The notes under the pieces: generated by a model
What the model was told of the DNA's origin: nothing
Databases searched by the model: none
Seen by the model: the letters and a program-made list of their open reading frames with translations, nothing else
In this document: positions 7,883-16,437 of the stretch, piece by piece
Position numbering within the stretch: the first letter of the stretch is position 1
Layout of the letters: the number at the start of each line of letters is the position of its first letter
Program-made: the position numbers and the translations under genes
Origin: Dendrolimus kikuchii
Lineage: Eukaryota > Arthropoda > Insecta > Lepidoptera > Lasiocampidae
Direction: 5' to 3'
DNA length: 64,000 nucleotides
Assembly: GCA_019925095.2 (NCBI GenBank)
Contig: CM034412.1
Coordinates: forward strand, 10,144,001 to 10,208,000

Positions 7883-10063
7883 ATGGATGGCCCAGGCCCC
7901 CAGAAGGCCCCGAGGCCTTCGAGTGTCCCGCGAAAGCGGGACCACGCGAAGGCCAAGGATGGCTGGTTAATGCCTGAGATCGGGGAGACGCGGGTGAAAA
8001 AGGCGTCTTCTTCATCGGCCCGTCGCAGCAGGTCGGTTGCCGGGCCGCGTCACGGGCATGCGGATAGTGCCGTTTTCACGGCTGCCGATATGCCCGGCTC
8101 GGTAGGGGATGCGTCGGCGGTGGTAGACCTCACCGCCGCCACGCATGAGGATAGGTGCGGCGCGATGGGACCGCCTCCGGTTCCCATGGCGCCTAGGGCC
8201 CCATCCGGGCGTGCCGCGCGCAGGAGCGCAGCACACCCGGAGATAGATAGGAACGTACTGCTTGCAGCGAACTCGGCCGTTTGCCTGGCCGTGAGCGCTG
8301 CAAGCACCATAGTTCAATATGCCTACATGGCGCCACCCACCTCTGCGCGAGCCTCACTCGTGCAAGGGAGCGGCGCCTACGTAGAGCATGATCACATCCC
8401 ACCGTCCGGCAGCGTCCCAGACTCGCTGGAGCACGCGCTCTACGGTGCGATTCGCGACCATAGTTATTCCCGCCCTGAAGCGCCTGCCTGTAGTCCGGTA
8501 TACACGGCGGCCGGTTCAGCGACGGCAGGGGATGGGTGCCCTACGACGACGGTGTCGTATAGCGCACGGGCTTCACCTGTGCCTACGACATCGACTTGCA
8601 ACCTTTCGGGCTGCAACGTCGAGAGCAGCCGTCCCACGACACCGGTTGTCGCGCGAGCCTCACTCGCGCCCTCGGCCGGGGTCGTGAACAGGGACCTCGT
8701 AGGCGCGGCAGCGGCGACCCCCTCGTCTTCCTTCCCTAATGGGATGGGAGCCGCTGTTGCGATGTCGGCGCCTGCGTCTTCGGCTGCGGCGGTGTCCACG
8801 TCCTCGTCTTCAGCGGCAGCGGCGGCGGGCACGACGACGTCGTCATGTTCGTTCACAGCCTCATCGTCTTCGGCATCGGGTTCGGCGGCGCCGTCATCGT
8901 CTTCAACGGCAACGGTGCCGATTTCGTGTGCCCCGATGCTCGTTCCCGGATCGAGGTCGCGCTTCTGGGACCGGTCCCAGAGCAGCGGCGCCGATTCGGA
9001 CGGCACGTCGGGTGCTTCTTCCCCAGCGCGCGCGCGCTCGCCTCTGCGCCCCACGGGGGGCGCACCCGCGGCGACTACTAGCATTCTCGCGGGTGCGGAG
9101 GCCTACCTCCGCACCGAGGGGGGTGAAAAGGGGCGCAAGGCGCGCAAGGCAACCGCCGCCAAAGTGGCCGCGGCTAGCCAGTGCGCCGCCCTCGTCGGGA
9201 ATATATCGGCTCTCGGCCCTGGGGAGCTCCGCCTAGCGGCGTGCGCCCAGGTCGCCGAGATAATTCAAATTGCCCAAACGTCGGGCAATTTGAAGGGGGT
9301 TTACGTGCGCCGGCTGAAGGAGGCCGCGTCCAGGGTGTCGGACATCGTCGACACACTGGTCACGCGAAATCCGGAATCCGAGGCCTGGAAGCTCGGTAAC
9401 GAGAACGCCAGGCTACGCATGGAGTTAAGCTCGCTGCGGGAGGAAAACCGCTCCTACCGCAGGGAGTTTGAAGACATGCGTAAGGCCCTAAAGGCCTCCG
9501 CTTCGGTTGCGGAGCCGGCGCCTGCTGTAATGGCGGCGCCGACCCCCGTACCCGTCAAGCGAAAGGCCCAAGCCGCCACGGCGGAGGCGGCGGCGGTACC
9601 GGAACCGCCCGCCGCACCCGCTGCGGTTAAAAAATCGCGTCCGGCCCGTGCTGCGGTAGCAGGGCCGACACCGGCTCCCGTCGTCGGGACGGAGCGAGCT
9701 CCGGCGGCCGCCAACGGGGTGGCGCCGACACCCGCTCCAACGGGGCCCGGCGGCATCGATCACGACGCGTTTGTGCGGGCCGTGATCGACGTTGTCGCCC
9801 CCATACTCGATGCCCGGTTCGCCGGAATCGAGGACCGGCTGAATGCCGCGCCGACCCTCCGTCCACCGCTAGCGGCCGACCGAGGCAAGGCGCCGCCAAT
9901 CAAACCGGCACCAAAAGTGGCCGTTAGGCCGAAAGCGGCCACGGCTGCCGCCGCCGTCCGGTGGAATGCGGGGGAAGTAAGTACCCCGGTTCCGATGGAG
10001 GTGGTGGCGACCCCGGCTGTCGGGGTGACGGACTCCCCACCGTCACAGGCCCCCCCGCCTTAA
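7883..10063 (+). CDS. R1-clade LINE ORF1, 5' part (gag N-terminal and coiled-coil region), ends at frameshift
   Basis: This 726-codon frame encodes the N-terminal two thirds of the gag. After a basic start there is a long low-complexity Ser/Ala/Thr region (about residues 260-360), then a segment typical of R1 gags (ACAQVAEIIQIAQTSGNLKG). A predicted coiled coil with heptad leucines follows (NENARLRMELSSLREEN, near residue 510). A Pro/Ala-rich linker then leads to the TAA at 10061. Coiled coils in R1-family gags support self-association; that role is inferred here. The knuckles are missing because they lie in the next frame. The full gag would be about 1,130 residues, longer than most R1-clade gags I know. 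Confidence 0.75.
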   Translation: MDGPGPQKAPRPSSVPRKRDHAKAKDGWLMPEIGETRVKKASSSSARRSRSVAGPRHGHADSAVFTAADMPGSVGDASAVVDLTAATHEDRCGAMGPPPVPMAPRAPSGRAARRSAAHPEIDRNVLLAANSAVCLAVSAASTIVQYAYMAPPTSARASLVQGSGAYVEHDHIPPSGSVPDSLEHALYGAIRDHSYSRPEAPACSPVYTAAGSATAGDGCPTTTVSYSARASPVPTTSTCNLSGCNVESSRPTTPVVARASLAPSAGVVNRDLVGAAAATPSSSFPNGMGAAVAMSAPASSAAAVSTSSSSAAAAAGTTTSSCSFTASSSSASGSAAPSSSSTATVPISCAPMLVPGSRSRFWDRSQSSGADSDGTSGASSPARARSPLRPTGGAPAATTSILAGAEAYLRTEGGEKGRKARKATAAKVAAASQCAALVGNISALGPGELRLAACAQVAEIIQIAQTSGNLKGVYVRRLKEAASRVSDIVDTLVTRNPESEAWKLGNENARLRMELSSLREENRSYRREFEDMRKALKASASVAEPAPAVMAAPTPVPVKRKAQAATAEAAAVPEPPAAPAAVKKSRPARAAVAGPTPAPVVGTERAPAAANGVAPTPAPTGPGGIDHDAFVRAVIDVVAPILDARFAGIEDRLNAAPTLRPPLAADRGKAPPIKPAPKVAVRPKAATAAAAVRWNAGEVSTPVPMEVVATPAVGVTDSPPSQAPPP

Positions 10064-11279
10064 AAAAAAGACGAATAGAGGGGGGGTGAAGTGGAGGCTG
10101 AAAATGCAACGGAGAGCGGCACGCGATGCCGCCGTTGCATTAACGGCCCCCGCCACGGCACCCGTGCCTGTGGTGTCGGCTCCTAGGCCGGCCCCTAGGC
10201 AACGGACGGCGCCTGCGGCCGCGACATCGGTAGTCGCGGCGCCCGCCGTCCGCGCTCGCATCGCGCACGTCGCGCCGCCCCCGGCGCCCGTGGCCCCCGC
10301 CCCCGCCCCAGAGGGGGGGGCGTGGACGACGGTCGTCAAGCGGAAAAAGGGTAAGGGGGCGAGGGCCGACGGGGCCCCTCCCCCCACCCAGGCGCAAGCT
10401 GCCCCCCTGCCGACGGGGCGGGGGCAGCAACAACGGAAACAGGCTGCGAAGCCTGCGGTAGTATTCCGTGAGCCGAAGTCGGCCGCAGTTATCATCAAAC
10501 TGCTGCCGGCAGCGGCCGCGAAGGGTGTCGGTTATCGCGAGGTCTTCGCGAAGGCCTCGACGGTGGTCGACATCGCGGCCATGGGCCTCCGCGAGGGGCT
10601 GAAGGTGGTGCGGACCGTCAGGGACGCGCGCCTTCTCGAGTTCCAGCCGGGACCCGAGAGCGCGGCCAAGGCGGACCGCGTCGCCGAGGCTCTGCGCGGA
10701 GCCCTTGCAGGGATGGCCGAGGTCGTCCGCCCCGTAAAGCGTGGGGAGCTTTACGTCTCTGGGCTGGACGAATCGGTCACGGTCGATGGGCTGCGTGACG
10801 CGATCGCGCGCGCCGGCAACTGCCGGCGCGACGACGTGCGCACGAAGCACATCGGTGCAGGACCGGGCGGTTTGGGCGCATCGTACGTGATGTGCCCCGT
10901 CGCTGCTGCCAAAGTCATCGTCGAGATGGGCTACCTCGTGGTAGGCTTCACCTCGGCGAGGGTAGAGGCACTGGAAGCCAGACCGATACGTTGTTACCGG
11001 TGTTACAACGTCGGCCATGGCGCCCAGACCTGTCCGGACACGTGCCCGGACCGGACTAACTTGTGTCTCCGCTGCGGTAAGAGCGGACACAAGATGCCGG
11101 ACTGCACGGCCCGGAACCCCCACTGCGCGGCGTGTGCGGCGGGGGGACTCAACGCTGCCCACCCCACGTTGGCGAGGTTCTGCCAGCCTCCCTACGTGAA
11201 GGGCAAATTCGTCCATCCGAGGACGAAACAACGCACGGGTGTTACGGGAGTACGCGCAATGGACACCTCCAATGCCTAG
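10029..11279 (+). CDS. R1-clade LINE ORF1, 3' part (gag with three zinc knuckles), out of frame with its 5' part
   Basis: This frame opens after a TGA at 10026-10028, overlaps the end of the upstream gag frame and has no convincing start of its own; the first ATG is at 10104. It encodes a Pro/Ala-rich linker, a conserved gag domain (RVAEALRGALAGMAEVVRPV, GELYVSGLDESVTVDGLRDA) and three CCHC knuckles near residue 300 counted from 10086: CYRCYNVGHGAQTC, CLRCGKSGHKMPDC, and a third beginning CAACAAGG. These are standard for R1-clade gags. A one-base length change in the C7 run at 10050-10056 would explain the split. It ends in TAG at 11277, inside the start of ORF2. Confidence 0.75.
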   Translation, partial: RTPHRHRPPRLKKKTNRGGVKWRLKMQRRAARDAAVALTAPATAPVPVVSAPRPAPRQRTAPAAATSVVAAPAVRARIAHVAPPPAPVAPAPAPEGGAWTTVVKRKKGKGARADGAPPPTQAQAAPLPTGRGQQQRKQAAKPAVVFREPKSAAVIIKLLPAAAAKGVGYREVFAKASTVVDIAAMGLREGLKVVRTVRDARLLEFQPGPESAAKADRVAEALRGALAGMAEVVRPVKRGELYVSGLDESVTVDGLRDAIARAGNCRRDDVRTKHIGAGPGGLGASYVMCPVAAAKVIVEMGYLVVGFTSARVEALEARPIRCYRCYNVGHGAQTCPDTCPDRTNLCLRCGKSGHKMPDCTARNPHCAACAAGGLNAAHPTLARFCQPPYVKGKFVHPRTKQRTGVTGVRAMDTSNA

Positions 11280-13743
11280 TACGCCCGTAACAATACTATT
11301 TCAGGCGAACGTAAACCACTCCCCCACCGCTCAGGATTTGTGCCTGCAGGCGATGGCGGAGTGGCAAGCGAACTTGGCCGTAATAAGCGAACCTTATTAC
11401 GTGCCGCCTTGCGGCAATTGGGTGGGCGACCTCGACGACGTGGTAGCGGTGGTGGCCAGAGCCGGTTCTGGCACACCGCTTACATGTCTTGAAAGAGGAA
11501 AGGGCTATGCGGTGGCGGAGAGCGGGAGTATCGTCGTCATAGGCGTTTACTTTTCGCGCAGCCGCCCCCTGGCGGAGTTCGAGCTTCACTTGGACGCCAT
11601 CAGGGCTGCCATAGACAGATTGTCGCCTAAAACGATCTTCGTGATGGGCGACTTTAACGCAAAACACTGTTCCTGGGGAAATACGTTCACGGAACCTAGG
11701 GGCCGGACGGTTGAGGAATGGGCTCTTCAATCCGGCCTGACCATATTGAACCAGGGATCGGTCCAGACCTGCGTGCGCGCGCGGGGTGGATCGGTCATCG
11801 ACCTGTCATTCGCCACTCATGCGGCCGCCCGCAGAGTTGTCGGATGGAGGGTGCTGGAGGAGGTGGAGTCGCTCTCTGATCATCGGTACATCAGATTTGA
11901 GCTTACCCCCTCCTCCGGTCCGAGCCCTGTTCATCGCCCCCCTCTCTTCCCGCGTTGGGCCCTTACCAAGCTCGATCCGGAGCAGGCCGAGGAGTGGGCA
12001 CTCACGGAAAGCTGGGCCTACCCAGTCGAATTCGAGAACCTGGAGTCGCAGGCAGAGCACATGCGCAAGACCCTGACGAGGGTTTGCGACGCGGCGATGC
12101 CTCGCGTCTCCAAGCGGCAGCCTCCGTGCAAGCAGGTCCACTGGTGGACCGAGGAGCTGGGCGAGATGCGAAAGGCAGTTCGCATCATCAGCCACAGGCT
12201 CAAACGCTGCAGGGCGCGCCGTCCTCCGGACTACGTCGCGGAAAATGGACTCGTGGGAGAGTTTAGGGAGGCCAGAAAGGCCCTTTCGATTGCAATACTG
12301 CAAGCGAAAGCCCGGGCTCGGGCCGAGCTCCTCGAGACGCTCGATCGGGACCCTTGGGGGCGTCCGTACCGTGGGGCTCGCAACACGTTGCGGCCTTGCA
12401 CATCCACGGTCACGGAAACGCTCGAACCCGAGGTGCTCCGGTCGGTTATCGACGGGCTCTTCCCGGATCCGGGAAACTTCACTCCCCCCAGTATGGGTCC
12501 ACCCGTTCCCGACACTCCCACGGACGAGGAGCCTCACTCCATCTCCGAGGGGGAACTAGACGTTGCCCTGGACCGGCTCCGGGGCAGGAAGACGGCACCG
12601 GGACCCGACGGGGTTCCAGGTCGACTCCTCTTCCTGGCCGCTAAACATCTACGCGGCCAGCTGCGGGAACTGTTCGAAGCCTGTATTCGCGCAGGTCGGC
12701 TCCCGTCGCAATGGAAGGAGGGTCGTTTGTGCCTGATTCCCAAGGGAGGTCGGCCTCCCAACGATCCGTCCGCCTTCAGGCCCATAGTGCTGCTGAACGA
12801 GGTCGCTAAGGTCTTCGAAAAGATCTTGGCGGAGCGGCTCGTGAAGCATCTCGACACTGTGGAGCCGGGGCTTTCAGAAACGCAGTTCGGGTTTCGGCGG
12901 AGGCGCTCCACGATGGACGCCTTCGAGACGCTGCGAACGTCAACGGACGAAGCCGTCCAAGCGAAGGATGTCGTTCTTGCGGTGTCGCTAGATATAGCGA
13001 ACGCCTTTAACAGCCTCCCTCATGAGACGATCAGGGAGGGGCTCCGCGCGCATGGAGTCCCCCCGTACCTCACGAGGCTGTTGGGCGCGTACCTGCAGGA
13101 TCGACATATCCTTTGGGAGGGCGGTGAGTCCGGCAATCCCGAGGTAGGTCGTCGACGCGTCGCGTGCGGCGTTCCACAGGGGTCGGTCCTCGGGCCGATT
13201 CTTTGGAACGTAGGTTATGACTGGATCCTTCGGGTTCCGGTCCTACCCGGGGTAGGGCTGATCTGCTTTGCGGACGACACCCTACTCACGGCACGCGCTG
13301 CGTCATTTGCGGAATCCGTGGACGTCGCTAACGCCGGGTTGGCGATTGTCGTAGATCGAATAGCTAGGCTGGGCTTGAGGGTCTCCCCCGCGAAAACGGA
13401 GGCCATCATGTTCCATAGGAAATTTCGCAATCCCCCCGCGGACTTGACCGTTTCGGTCCAAGGGGTGGCCATTAGAGTAGGGCCCCAGATGAAATATCTG
13501 GGGCTAGTTCTCGATGGGAAATGGCTGTTCAAAGCGCACTTTGAGCAGCTAGTTCCCAAACTCGTCAAATCCGCGGGCGCACTCTCGAGGCTGCTTCCCA
13601 ACGTAGGGGGCCCGGGAGGTGCGACGCGGAAACTTTACTCTGGCATCCTGAGGAGTATGGCACTGTACGGTGCACCCGTCTGGGCCAATGCACTTCACCG
13701 CCACATTATTGCGCTGGATCGGCTGGGCGTAACTATGTTCTAA
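11272..13743 (+). CDS. R1-clade LINE ORF2: endonuclease and reverse transcriptase, C-terminus deleted
   Basis: The ATG at 11272 overlaps the ORF1 stop (ATGCCTAG), a common R1-clade arrangement; the open frame extends a little upstream but without an ATG. The endonuclease shows VMGDFNAKHCSWG at residue 124 and SDHRYI near 202. The RT shows APGPDGVPG near 442, FGFRRRRS, LDIANAFNSL, GVPQGSVLGP, the catalytic FADDTLL at 666 and KYLGLVLDGKW. The reading then reaches YGAPVWANALHRH and breaks: the last ~12 codons are translated from the 3' tail. R1-type proteins normally continue for some 200-250 residues with a CCHC finger, which copy A (4825-5403) shows. At about 823 residues this copy is truncated and probably inactive. 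Confidence 0.85.
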   Translation: MPSTPVTILFQANVNHSPTAQDLCLQAMAEWQANLAVISEPYYVPPCGNWVGDLDDVVAVVARAGSGTPLTCLERGKGYAVAESGSIVVIGVYFSRSRPLAEFELHLDAIRAAIDRLSPKTIFVMGDFNAKHCSWGNTFTEPRGRTVEEWALQSGLTILNQGSVQTCVRARGGSVIDLSFATHAAARRVVGWRVLEEVESLSDHRYIRFELTPSSGPSPVHRPPLFPRWALTKLDPEQAEEWALTESWAYPVEFENLESQAEHMRKTLTRVCDAAMPRVSKRQPPCKQVHWWTEELGEMRKAVRIISHRLKRCRARRPPDYVAENGLVGEFREARKALSIAILQAKARARAELLETLDRDPWGRPYRGARNTLRPCTSTVTETLEPEVLRSVIDGLFPDPGNFTPPSMGPPVPDTPTDEEPHSISEGELDVALDRLRGRKTAPGPDGVPGRLLFLAAKHLRGQLRELFEACIRAGRLPSQWKEGRLCLIPKGGRPPNDPSAFRPIVLLNEVAKVFEKILAERLVKHLDTVEPGLSETQFGFRRRRSTMDAFETLRTSTDEAVQAKDVVLAVSLDIANAFNSLPHETIREGLRAHGVPPYLTRLLGAYLQDRHILWEGGESGNPEVGRRRVACGVPQGSVLGPILWNVGYDWILRVPVLPGVGLICFADDTLLTARAASFAESVDVANAGLAIVVDRIARLGLRVSPAKTEAIMFHRKFRNPPADLTVSVQGVAIRVGPQMKYLGLVLDGKWLFKAHFEQLVPKLVKSAGALSRLLPNVGGPGGATRKLYSGILRSMALYGAPVWANALHRHIIALDRLGVTMF

Positions 13744-14016
13744 ATCTCAGCCTTTCCAACACATTCAAAGCGCAGGGTCGTCAGGGAGGAGGGGGTTTTT
13801 AGTGGGTATTGGGGTTGCTCGCCCGTGCAGCAACGCTCGGAGTCTTCCACACTATTCTGTGACGTCGATCGCGGACGGAGCGCTGCCAAGAGCATACTAT
13901 TGCTGCAGTGTTATCGCCCCCGACCGACGCGTGTCGTTCCCCTAGCAACGACCCAGTTTGTGCGTAAATCGGTTAAGCATTTTCCCTCGCCTCAAAACCA
14001 AAAAAAAAAAAAAAAA
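13706..14016 (+). other. Conserved 3' tail of the R1-clade element with poly(A)
   Basis: The segment from TTATTGCGCTGGATCGG to the 17-A run matches copy A from 5514 and, on the minus strand and more diverged, 29230-29490 and 40001-40263. It contains the motif GGTTTTTAGTGGGTA. Tails of this kind are what LINE reverse transcriptases recognise on their RNA, so conservation across copies is expected. It ends gcattttccctcgcctc before the A's. Confidence 0.75.
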
Positions 14017-14017
14017 G

Positions 14018-14395
14018 AGGTCCATGGTCCGAAGACCTTACAACTTTACCGCGGTTTTTGGGGCGAGTGCCTTCGCGAAGCGAAGGCGCTCGAGCCCGGG
14101 GGGGCAACTTGCTCGAGGGAGCTCCCTAAGGAGTTTTACCTCGGCTGGACTGTTGCCATGAGAGGGGGATGAATTTAATGATGCCCACCATAGGGCGACA
14201 CAAAGCACTAATTGAGAACGGGCGACGGGTAATATAAAGCCCGAGGGGAAGGATCCCGGCGGGCCGGGATCGGCGGTTCGCGGCGGCCTACGCTATCTTA
14301 CTGCCGTTTCGTAACGTGTTATGGCTGGGAGAGAAGAAACGGCGAAAGAAACTTCCCAGCAACACGCCTAGTCTATCCTGTGGGTAGTCAAGACA
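14018..14395 (-). repeat. Dispersed repeat family B, copy 2 (3' tip missing)
   Basis: About 375 bases match the copy at 15497-15868 at clearly high identity, including gcttactcg-type arms and TATAAAGCCCGAGGGGAAGG. The T-run and the first ~25 bases seen in the other copy are absent, and the left end touches the poly(A) of the R1-clade LINE. The family is probably the 3' region of a non-LTR element on the minus strand. I do not recognise it further. Confidence 0.6.
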
Positions 14396-15496
14396 CTATC
14401 ACTATTGTCTATGAAAACAAACTGTCACTGTCTATTTTTTTTACACCACGTAGGGATGTAGCTTTTATTCTGTTATCGATAATTAGTAGATATCGATTTA
14501 CATAAGAAGTTATGTTTAATCGTTAATTATATTATTAAAATAATTATTTATTATATTATACAGAACAGCATTCTACAGCTGTAGAATAAGTTTATATTTC
14601 CCAAAAAATTATAATGCTGATTTCTTGAAGTACCATTTGAATAGGTTTTTTCTAGGTAATGTTGTTCCATCGACGATTGCATTATCACTTGATATTGAGT
14701 GTAATATTGCTAAGACACATACCTATTTTTAATTATAAAAATAATTAATGATTATTTTTGCCACACAGCTATGCATTCAATTGATATGCTTGTTAAGAGT
14801 CACTGGAGGTTAAGACAAAACAAATAATGTCAGTTGAAAAAGTTTTACTACTAGTCAGAAGCCTCCCCATTTCAAGACAATTAATATAATCGTCACGCTT
14901 AACCAAGGTAGAGTTAACAAGATTGGTTTAGTGTTTGGAAGTTATTTTTTGACAATATTTTTTCTTTCATAAGCTTACAGTAGTTAAATCACTAAGCATT
15001 AGATTAGAAATTGCCTAAGTGGTACGGCTTCCCGGAATAGACTTATTGTACCCACAAATCACAATATATGTGACTGATATCCGAAACGCGTTTGATAAGT
15101 AATGGGTGGGGGGAAGGCATCCCTGTCTGCAACCCCTATGGTCTGGAGTTCTTTAAATGTTAATTTTTGGCAAACACAACCTCACCAATTTTTCACTAAT
15201 ATAATATATTATTGTGATCGGTGGTAAAAGGTCGCGATCAGTGAACACAGAACAATGATTTAGGTTTATTAATATACGCCCCTTTTTTTTCGTGTTGTGT
15301 TGAATGTGCTTGGTTGTGTTTTTCGTGATTTTTTTTGACAACTTACGCTATTTGTTTTATTTTGATACTTTTTCTATTGATTACTGGTTTTCTTTTGGAT
15401 TGTTCATCTTTGGACCTATAACATAAGTGTAATATTAGTGAAAAAATAAGTGAGGTTATGTTTAACAAAAAGTAATATTTAAAAAACTCAGGCGCA
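14396..15496. other. Intergenic AT-rich sequence
   Basis: No gene, exon or repeat partner was seen. Short homopolymers only. Confidence 0.4.
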
Positions 15497-15868
15497 TTTT
15501 TTTTATTGGACTTGCCTTTATGTTGTTGGTCCGAAGACCTCACAACTTTACCAGGGTTTTCGGGGCGAGCGCCTTCACACAGCGAAGGTCCTCGAGCATG
15601 GGGAGCAACTTGCTCGATAGAGCTCCCTAGAGGGTTTTACCTCGGACGGAGTGTTGCCATGAAGGGGGGACGAATGTAACGATGCCGAACAGAGGGCGAC
15701 ACAATGTATTAATTGAAAAGGGGCGACGAGTAATATAAAGCCCGAGGGGAAGGATCTCGGCGGTTCGCGGCGGCCTACGCTAGCTTACTGCTGATTCGCA
15801 ACGTGTTATGATTGGGAGAGAAGAAACAGTGAAAAAAACTTCTCAGCAAAACGCTTGGCCTATCTTAT
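15497..15868 (-). repeat. Dispersed repeat family B, copy 3
   Basis: It starts with a T-run and attggacttgcctttatg, then matches 14018-14395 base by base with scattered changes and an 11-base gap at the GGATC/CCGGG stretch. On the minus strand it would end CCAATAAAAAAAA, a poly(A) signal and tail. Confidence 0.6.
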
Positions 15869-15884
15869 GGGGGGGGGGGGGGGG
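15869..15884. repeat. Poly-G run of 16
   Basis: An uninterrupted 16-base G tract at the inner edge of repeat copy 3. Such tracts can form G-quadruplexes and are prone to length errors in assembly. Confidence 0.8.
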
Positions 15885-16281
15885 CTGGCTCTTGGCGTCC
15901 CTCACAGGGACGTGGAGATACATTTACCTGAGCCACTAAAGATACCATGACTTAAAAACGTGGAGTAAAATAAATGAAAGTTTACACACACGAATACGAT
16001 ACTTTAATTACTCGACTGCTATGCTGGTTTATTAATAATACCTAGTTTATTACAACACTATTCTGACTAAAGTTATCTAAACGTCATTAACGTCATTTAG
16101 ATATTTTCACATTTCGGTTCAATGGTTCATATAATTCGACAAGAATTAAAATAAATCTGTGTTGCAATAAATAAAACTCATTTCACGTTGTAAAACGAGA
16201 ATATGTTAAGATTATGATATTATTCATATAAAACGTATTGTTGTAGTGTTATTTAGTGGTTTAATAATTGACAACTTACAA
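15885..16281 (+). promoter_or_regulatory. Upstream region of GOLGA7
   Basis: About 400 bases precede the coding start. No clear TATA box or initiator was identified, so the promoter is placed here only by position. The start context is acttacaaATGATGG. Confidence 0.3.
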
Positions 16282-16437
16282 ATGATGGCGAACAATCGTA
16301 TTCCTTCTGGCCCTAATACGCCTGGCAGTCAACAAACACCTACACAACAAGGAATAAAGATATTTATTCAAAGGGATTACTCTGAAGGGACAGCGGTTAA
16401 GTTCCAGACACGATTTCCACCTGAATTGGAGGATAGA
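16282..16437 (+). CDS. GOLGA7: GOLGA7 coding exon 1
   Basis: Fifty-two codons ending in FPPELEDR, followed by the donor GTATGT at 16438. The N-terminal 24 residues ([20 protein letters not shown]) are a variable, disordered leader. Confidence 0.9.

Larger units (their letters stand above)
7720..14016 (+). mobile_element. R1-clade LINE, near full length but defective (copy B)
   Basis: A GC-rich two-ORF LINE stands out in AT-rich surroundings: gag ORF1 (7883-11279, split by a frameshift), ORF2 (11272-13743, missing its C-terminal domain), a 3' tail and a 17-A run at 14000-14016. The R1-type endonuclease and FADD RT, the triple CCHC gag and the ATG/TAG overlap between ORFs all fit the R1 clade (R1, TRAS, SART and relatives). 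The 5' boundary is uncertain; the start is placed where GC content rises. No clear target duplication was found, and the A-run abuts a family B repeat. Two lesions make this copy unable to move by itself. Confidence 0.85.

Noticed and set aside
8464..9084. Long minus-strand and third-frame ORFs across 8.0-13.6 kb
   Set aside because: They are shadows produced by GC-rich codons of the R1-clade ORFs; none carries a protein motif, and the plus-strand frames hold all the gag and RT motifs.
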